Shown here piece after piece: positions 60,820 through 64,000 of a DNA stretch of 64,000 nt. The notes beneath the pieces were generated by a model, which was not told the DNA's origin, searched no databases, and saw only the letters and a program-made list of their open reading frames with translations. Source of the stretch: Calditrichota bacterium (GTDB lineage Bacteria > Electryoneota > RPQS01). Both the position numbers and the translations under genes were made by a program. The stretch's first letter is position 1, and every line of letters starts with the position of its first letter. The DNA is taken from the NCBI GenBank assembly GCA_020637395.1, contig JACJWA010000001.1:1674001-1738000 (forward strand). Reading direction: 5' to 3'.

Positions 60820-62316
60820 TTAGAACGGATTGTCATCTATCGGCGGCAGTGCGGTGTCGCCGTAGTCCACGGCGTCGCCCGTCGCAAAAGCCGCAGCCGA
60901 CGGTTCGTCGGATTCCAGCGGCGCGAACATCGTGTATTCTTTCAAGAACGTCAGAGGCACGGACCCCGTCGGGCCGTTACGGTTCTTCGCAATGATAATC
61001 TCGGCCAGACCCTCTATCGGATAAGAGTGAGTCCCGATTTCGTAAGTAGGATCCTTCTTGCCCTTGTAGAGATCCTTGTAGTATTCCGGACGATAGACGA
61101 ACATCACGATATCCGCGTCCTGCTCGATTGCTCCGGAATCGCGAAGATCCGACAATAGAGGTTTGCGCTCACCGCCGCGGGATTCAGTTGCGCGCGACAA
61201 CTGTGACAGCACAATGATCGGAATTTTCAGCTCTTTGGCCAGATTCTTCAATGAAGCCGACACATAGGCCACCCACTGCTGCTGATTGTCCACCATCTTC
61301 GGCGGAGTGATCAACTGCAAGTAGTCAATCACGATCATGTCAATCTTGTGCTCCAGCCAAAGCTGGCGGGCACGGGCGCGCAGCGTGCCGATCTCAAGAC
61401 CCGGTTGATCATCAAAGAACAAGTGCAAGTCGGCCAACCGGCCCGCATGCTGAGACATCCGGCTGTATTCCTCGCGCGACATGCGGCCCGTGCGCAATCG
61501 CTGCAAGCTGATGTGCGCTTCGCCCGAAAGCATACGCAGCACCAACTGCCGAACGTCCATTTCCAAAGAAAATATCGCGACGCGCGAACCGTCGCTCTGC
61601 GCGGCGCCGGTGGCAATGTTCATCGCCAATGCGGTCTTGCCCATCGAGGGGCGCGCCGCAATAATGATCAGCTCGCCGGGATTGAAGCCCGTCGTGAAAT
61701 CGTCCAGCCTGCTGAATCCCGACGACACTCCGTGCACGTGAGTGTCGCGAGTCTTCATGTGCTCGATATGCTCAATCGTGCTCTTGACGGCATCGAACGA
61801 CGTGATCGCGCTGCGACCGCGGCGGCGGCCAATCAGATCCACCAGCTCACGCTGAACCTTTTCAAAGACCTCGTCCGCGCGCGCCGTCGGCTCGCTTGCG
61901 GTGGTTGCGGCTTCGGTACTCAGCGAAATCACACTGCGAAGCAGCGCTTTCTCGTGCACGACGCTCGCGTAGTGCTCGATATTCGCCGAAGTCGGCATTT
62001 CGGACGCCAGCTCGCTCAACACTGGCACGCCGCCCACTTCTTCGAGCTTGCCCGCGCGCCGCAACTCATCCGTGACCGTGATCAGATCGAGCGGCTCACG
62101 CCGCGCGTCCAGATCCGCCATACACTTGAAGATCGTGCGATGATGCGGACGGTAGAACGACTCGGGCTCAACCAGATGTGCGACGCGTACGAACGCCGAT
62201 CCATCTGAAAGCAGCGATCCCAACAGGGCGCGCTCCATCTCGGGAGCCTGCGGCGGAACCTTGACCCCGGATGTGTCCGCCTGCCTGGCGCGATCTGATG
62301 CTGCGGGATAGGTCAC
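60820..62316 (-). CDS. dnaB: Replicative DNA helicase DnaB
   Basis: 498 residues. N-terminal helical domain (PQAPEMERALLGSLLSDGSAF, about 22-120), linker helix, then the RecA-like domain with Walker A ARPSMGKT (221-228), MIVIDYLQLI as Walker B and RLSRATESR-type arginine-finger region LSQLSRATESRGGERKP. Acts as the hexameric helicase at the replication fork. No intein is visible. The C-terminal tail is acidic. Confidence 0.96.
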   Translation of the reverse strand: MTYPAASDRARQADTSGVKVPPQAPEMERALLGSLLSDGSAFVRVAHLVEPESFYRPHHRTIFKCMADLDARREPLDLITVTDELRRAGKLEEVGGVPVLSELASEMPTSANIEHYASVVHEKALLRSVISLSTEAATTASEPTARADEVFEKVQRELVDLIGRRRGRSAITSFDAVKSTIEHIEHMKTRDTHVHGVSSGFSRLDDFTTGFNPGELIIIAARPSMGKTALAMNIATGAAQSDGSRVAIFSLEMDVRQLVLRMLSGEAHISLQRLRTGRMSREEYSRMSQHAGRLADLHLFFDDQPGLEIGTLRARARQLWLEHKIDMIVIDYLQLITPPKMVDNQQQWVAYVSASLKNLAKELKIPIIVLSQLSRATESRGGERKPLLSDLRDSGAIEQDADIVMFVYRPEYYKDLYKGKKDPTYEIGTHSYPIEGLAEIIIAKNRNGPTGSVPLTFLKEYTMFAPLESDEPSAAAFATGDAVDYGDTALPPIDDNPF

Positions 62317-62372
62317 CGCTTACAACCCTCTACTCTATAAACTCCGGCGAAGCGTTGCGCTCCGCGCGGGAT

Positions 62373-63074
62373 TCAATTCAACTTATCAAAGAGTTCCCGC
62401 AACAATTTGAAGTCGGCGTCGCCGTGCACCTTCTGTGACATATTGCGCAGGTAATATGCCGGATGATACGTCACCAGAAGCTGCATTCCTTCCCAAGGTA
62501 TCACCCGTCCGCGCAGCTCTTTCATCGGAAGATCTGTGCCTAACAGCTCGTTGGCCGCATGCTTTCCCAAACAGACGATGATCTCCGGACTAATCAGAGA
62601 AAGCTGCGCGCGCAAATAAGGCCGACACGTGGCTTTCTCTTCGGGTTCCGGATCGCGGTTTCCTGGCGGACGGCACTTCAACGTATTGCAGATATACACG
62701 TCCTTGCGATCAAAGTCCGCTTCAGAGAGCATCTGATTCAGAAGCTGTCCCGCTCGTCCGACAAACGGAACTCCCGTCTGATCTTCATCGTGTCCGGGAG
62801 CTTCTCCTACGAACACGATGCGCGCCTTCGCATCCCCGTCGCCAAACACAAACTTCGTGCGCGTGTGTCCCAGCGCACAGCGTGTGCAGTCCTTGATTTG
62901 CTGCTCAAGCTCCGCAAGCGACGCCGGAAGTGGCTGCAACGAACCGTCCAGTACTCGTAGCTCGCTTACGGGCTGTGCCGGTTTACTCACGTCAGCTTTT
63001 GCAGGCAGATAGATTTCGTCTTCAAAAAGAGCGAGCGTGCTCAGATACTCGCGCGCCGCGTCCGCCTTGTTCAT
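62373..63074 (-). CDS. Type 4 (family 4) uracil-DNA glycosylase with [4Fe-4S] cluster
   Basis: 233 residues. Four cysteines placed as in the family (Cys63, Cys66, Cys134, Cys150) should hold the cluster. Motif A is GEAPGHDEDQTGVPFVGRAG (90-109), and the C-terminal YHPAYYLR loop is typical. Removes uracil from DNA. About 45 extra N-terminal residues precede the core; those are poorly conserved. It overlaps the coaBC stop by four bases (ATGA). Confidence 0.92.
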   Translation of the reverse strand: MNKADAAREYLSTLALFEDEIYLPAKADVSKPAQPVSELRVLDGSLQPLPASLAELEQQIKDCTRCALGHTRTKFVFGDGDAKARIVFVGEAPGHDEDQTGVPFVGRAGQLLNQMLSEADFDRKDVYICNTLKCRPPGNRDPEPEEKATCRPYLRAQLSLISPEIIVCLGKHAANELLGTDLPMKELRGRVIPWEGMQLLVTYHPAYYLRNMSQKVHGDADFKLLRELFDKLN

Positions 63075-64000
63075 GCGACGGCGTCCGGCTCAGCTTTCTT
63101 CTTAGCTGCTTTCTTGGCCCGCTTCTTCGGAGCCTTCGCGACAGTATCGCCTGATTCATCAGGCTTTGCCGCGCGCTTTTTCGACGCCTTCTTCGCAGGC
63201 TTCGGTTTAGCTTCCTCGGCGACCACGGGTTGTGCCGCTGGCGGCGCGTCGGTTTTCACCTCTGCTTTCTTCTTGCCGCGCGAAGATTTCTTTTTCTTCG
63301 CCTTCTCCGGCTGATCCGCCAAAACAACTGCCGTTGTCTTCGCTGCGACCGGTTCGGGAGCGGGTTTCAGTTCGGGCTTATGCTCTGAACTCTGAGGACC
63401 GGTTTGCTTGGCGGCTATGGCGGCAGCCTGACGTTCGCGACGCTCGCGCGCGCGGCGTCCGCCACGGCGAGACTTCTTCTTGCCACCCGGAGCAGGAGAC
63501 ATTGCCGCAGGCTTGGGAGCGGAGCCATTCGCGACGCCTGCAGAGTCGTCCGCCTCTTCAATGTCCAATCCATCCAGGTCCACCAAACCGGGACCCGGTA
63601 CAGGCAACTCTTCCGCGGCATCAAGCTCCAGGTCCAGATCCAGTTCGAGATCCTGCTCCGGCTCGGGCAACGGATTGCGATAAATTTCCATCACCGCATT
63701 CAGAATCTCGCGGGCAACTTCGCGCTTGCTTTGCAGCGGCAAGTCCTGCACATTCCCCGTGCGATGAATGATGAAAACTTGATTCGTCTCGCCCTGAAAT
63801 CCGCTGCCCTTGACCAACGGATTGTTGGCGACTACAATGTCCAAATGCTTTTCGCGCAGCTTGCGCAGCGCGTTTTCCAGCACGTTCTCAGTCTCAAGAG
63901 CAAAACCGACGATGATTCGGTTGCCTTTGTTCTGAGACATGCTCTTCAGAATATCTTCCGTGGGAACCAGATGCACTTCAGGATCGGGCTGACCCTTCTT
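63071..64000 (-). CDS. coaBC: CoaBC C-terminal part with a long Lys/Ala-rich tail (runs off right edge)
   Basis: The frame is open through base 64000; reading in from the edge it gives KKGQPDPEVHLVPTEDILKS, then VGFALETENVLENALRKLREKHLDIVVANN, FQGETNQVFIIHR and LPLQSKREVAREIL. This is the end of the phosphopantothenate-cysteine ligase domain of CoaBC in coenzyme A synthesis. A normal CoaB would stop here. Instead about 200 residues follow in the same frame: first an acidic stretch (PEPEQDLELDLDLELDAAEELP), then a strongly basic segment with KKKSRRGGRRARERRERQ and repeated (K)KAAKK/KKRA motifs like histone H1 or nucleolin tails. The tail stop overlaps the glycosylase start (ATGA), so it is not a frameshift. 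N-terminal CoaC lies outside the window. Confidence 0.88.
   Translation of the reverse strand, partial: KKGQPDPEVHLVPTEDILKSMSQNKGNRIIVGFALETENVLENALRKLREKHLDIVVANNPLVKGSGFQGETNQVFIIHRTGNVQDLPLQSKREVAREILNAVMEIYRNPLPEPEQDLELDLDLELDAAEELPVPGPGLVDLDGLDIEEADDSAGVANGSAPKPAAMSPAPGGKKKSRRGGRRARERRERQAAAIAAKQTGPQSSEHKPELKPAPEPVAAKTTAVVLADQPEKAKKKKSSRGKKKAEVKTDAPPAAQPVVAEEAKPKPAKKASKKRAAKPDESGDTVAKAPKKRAKKAAKKKAEPDAVA

Noticed and set aside
58543..61158. Long plus-strand open frames (350 and 394 residues) opposite spoT and dnaB
   Set aside because: Both are shadows of strongly conserved minus-strand genes and show no domain of their own.
63071..63700. Frameshift or fusion artefact explaining the CoaBC tail
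   Set aside because: The frame is uninterrupted, its stop overlaps the next start as ATGA like other junctions here, and the tail has the amino-acid bias of a real charged tail rather than of an out-of-frame read.

Overview
The window looks like a chromosomal segment of an uncultivated Gram-negative bacterium of the FCB superphylum (relatives of Bacteroidota, Ignavibacteria, Calditrichota, Zixibacteria or KSB1). The evidence is the set of secreted proteins ending in a QNYPNPFNP-type sorting tail (type IX secretion system cargo signature), several PorV-like outer-membrane proteins, TonB-dependent receptors with an N-terminal carboxypeptidase-regulatory-like domain, a type III glutamine synthetase, a B12-dependent ribonucleotide reductase and cysteine-poor ribosomal proteins. 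Most genes look GC-rich (well above 50% by eye), except one KAP ATPase gene. I saw no rRNA, tRNA, insertion sequence, prophage or CRISPR array.

Layout. 1-2.3 kb (minus): Rrf2/IscR-like regulator, sufC, then two glycosyltransferase-9-like genes running off the left edge. 2.35-6.5 kb (plus): TPP riboswitch with terminator, TonB-dependent receptor and SSS symporter, read as a thiamin(-precursor) uptake operon. 6.5-15.9 kb (minus): five-gene envelope operon (TonB receptor, DxDGD-repeat secreted protein, lipoprotein, PorV-like barrel, lipoprotein) behind a strong promoter and a structured leader. 16.1-22.2 kb (minus): metalloprotease, acyl-CoA thioesterase, low-GC KAP ATPase, glnN. 22.4-27.0 kb (plus): a second metalloprotease, divergent from the first, and a secreted sorting-tail protein. 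27.1-33.6 kb (minus): a tightly overlapped seven-gene operon: gamma-glutamyltransferase lipoprotein, PgsW-like poly-gamma-glutamate system protein, DctM-type permease, a 49-residue membrane protein, an M14-superfamily hydrolase, a small secreted protein and a LamG-like secreted protein. 33.8-40.2 kb (plus): MarR regulator and a tripartite RND efflux system. 40.2-43.9 kb (minus): nrdJ. 44.4-45.3 kb (plus): rpsR-rpmB-rpmG. 45.3-52.4 kb (minus): ZU5/DUF2135-like lipoprotein, secreted tricorn protease, sorting-tail protein. 52.5-64 kb (minus): housekeeping run coaBC, type 4 uracil-DNA glycosylase, dnaB, relA/spoT, HU, ruvX, an oxidoreductase, lnt, a PorV-like barrel, a small membrane protein, bamD and nadD.

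How it fits together. Much of the window is devoted to the envelope: lipoprotein maturation (lnt), outer-membrane assembly (bamD), outer-membrane import (two TonB receptors), efflux, and secreted or surface-anchored proteins. The most distinctive candidate system is the gamma-glutamyl operon at 27.1-33.6 kb. In it a GGT, a PgsW-like protein, an acidic-solute-type permease and an M14-fold hydrolase are joined by ATGA start/stop overlaps, which suggests a coordinated machine for handling gamma-glutamyl polymers or peptides. Other notable points are the histone-H1-like tail on CoaBC, the low-GC KAP ATPase wedged in front of glnN, and the structured RNA leader of the large TonB operon.
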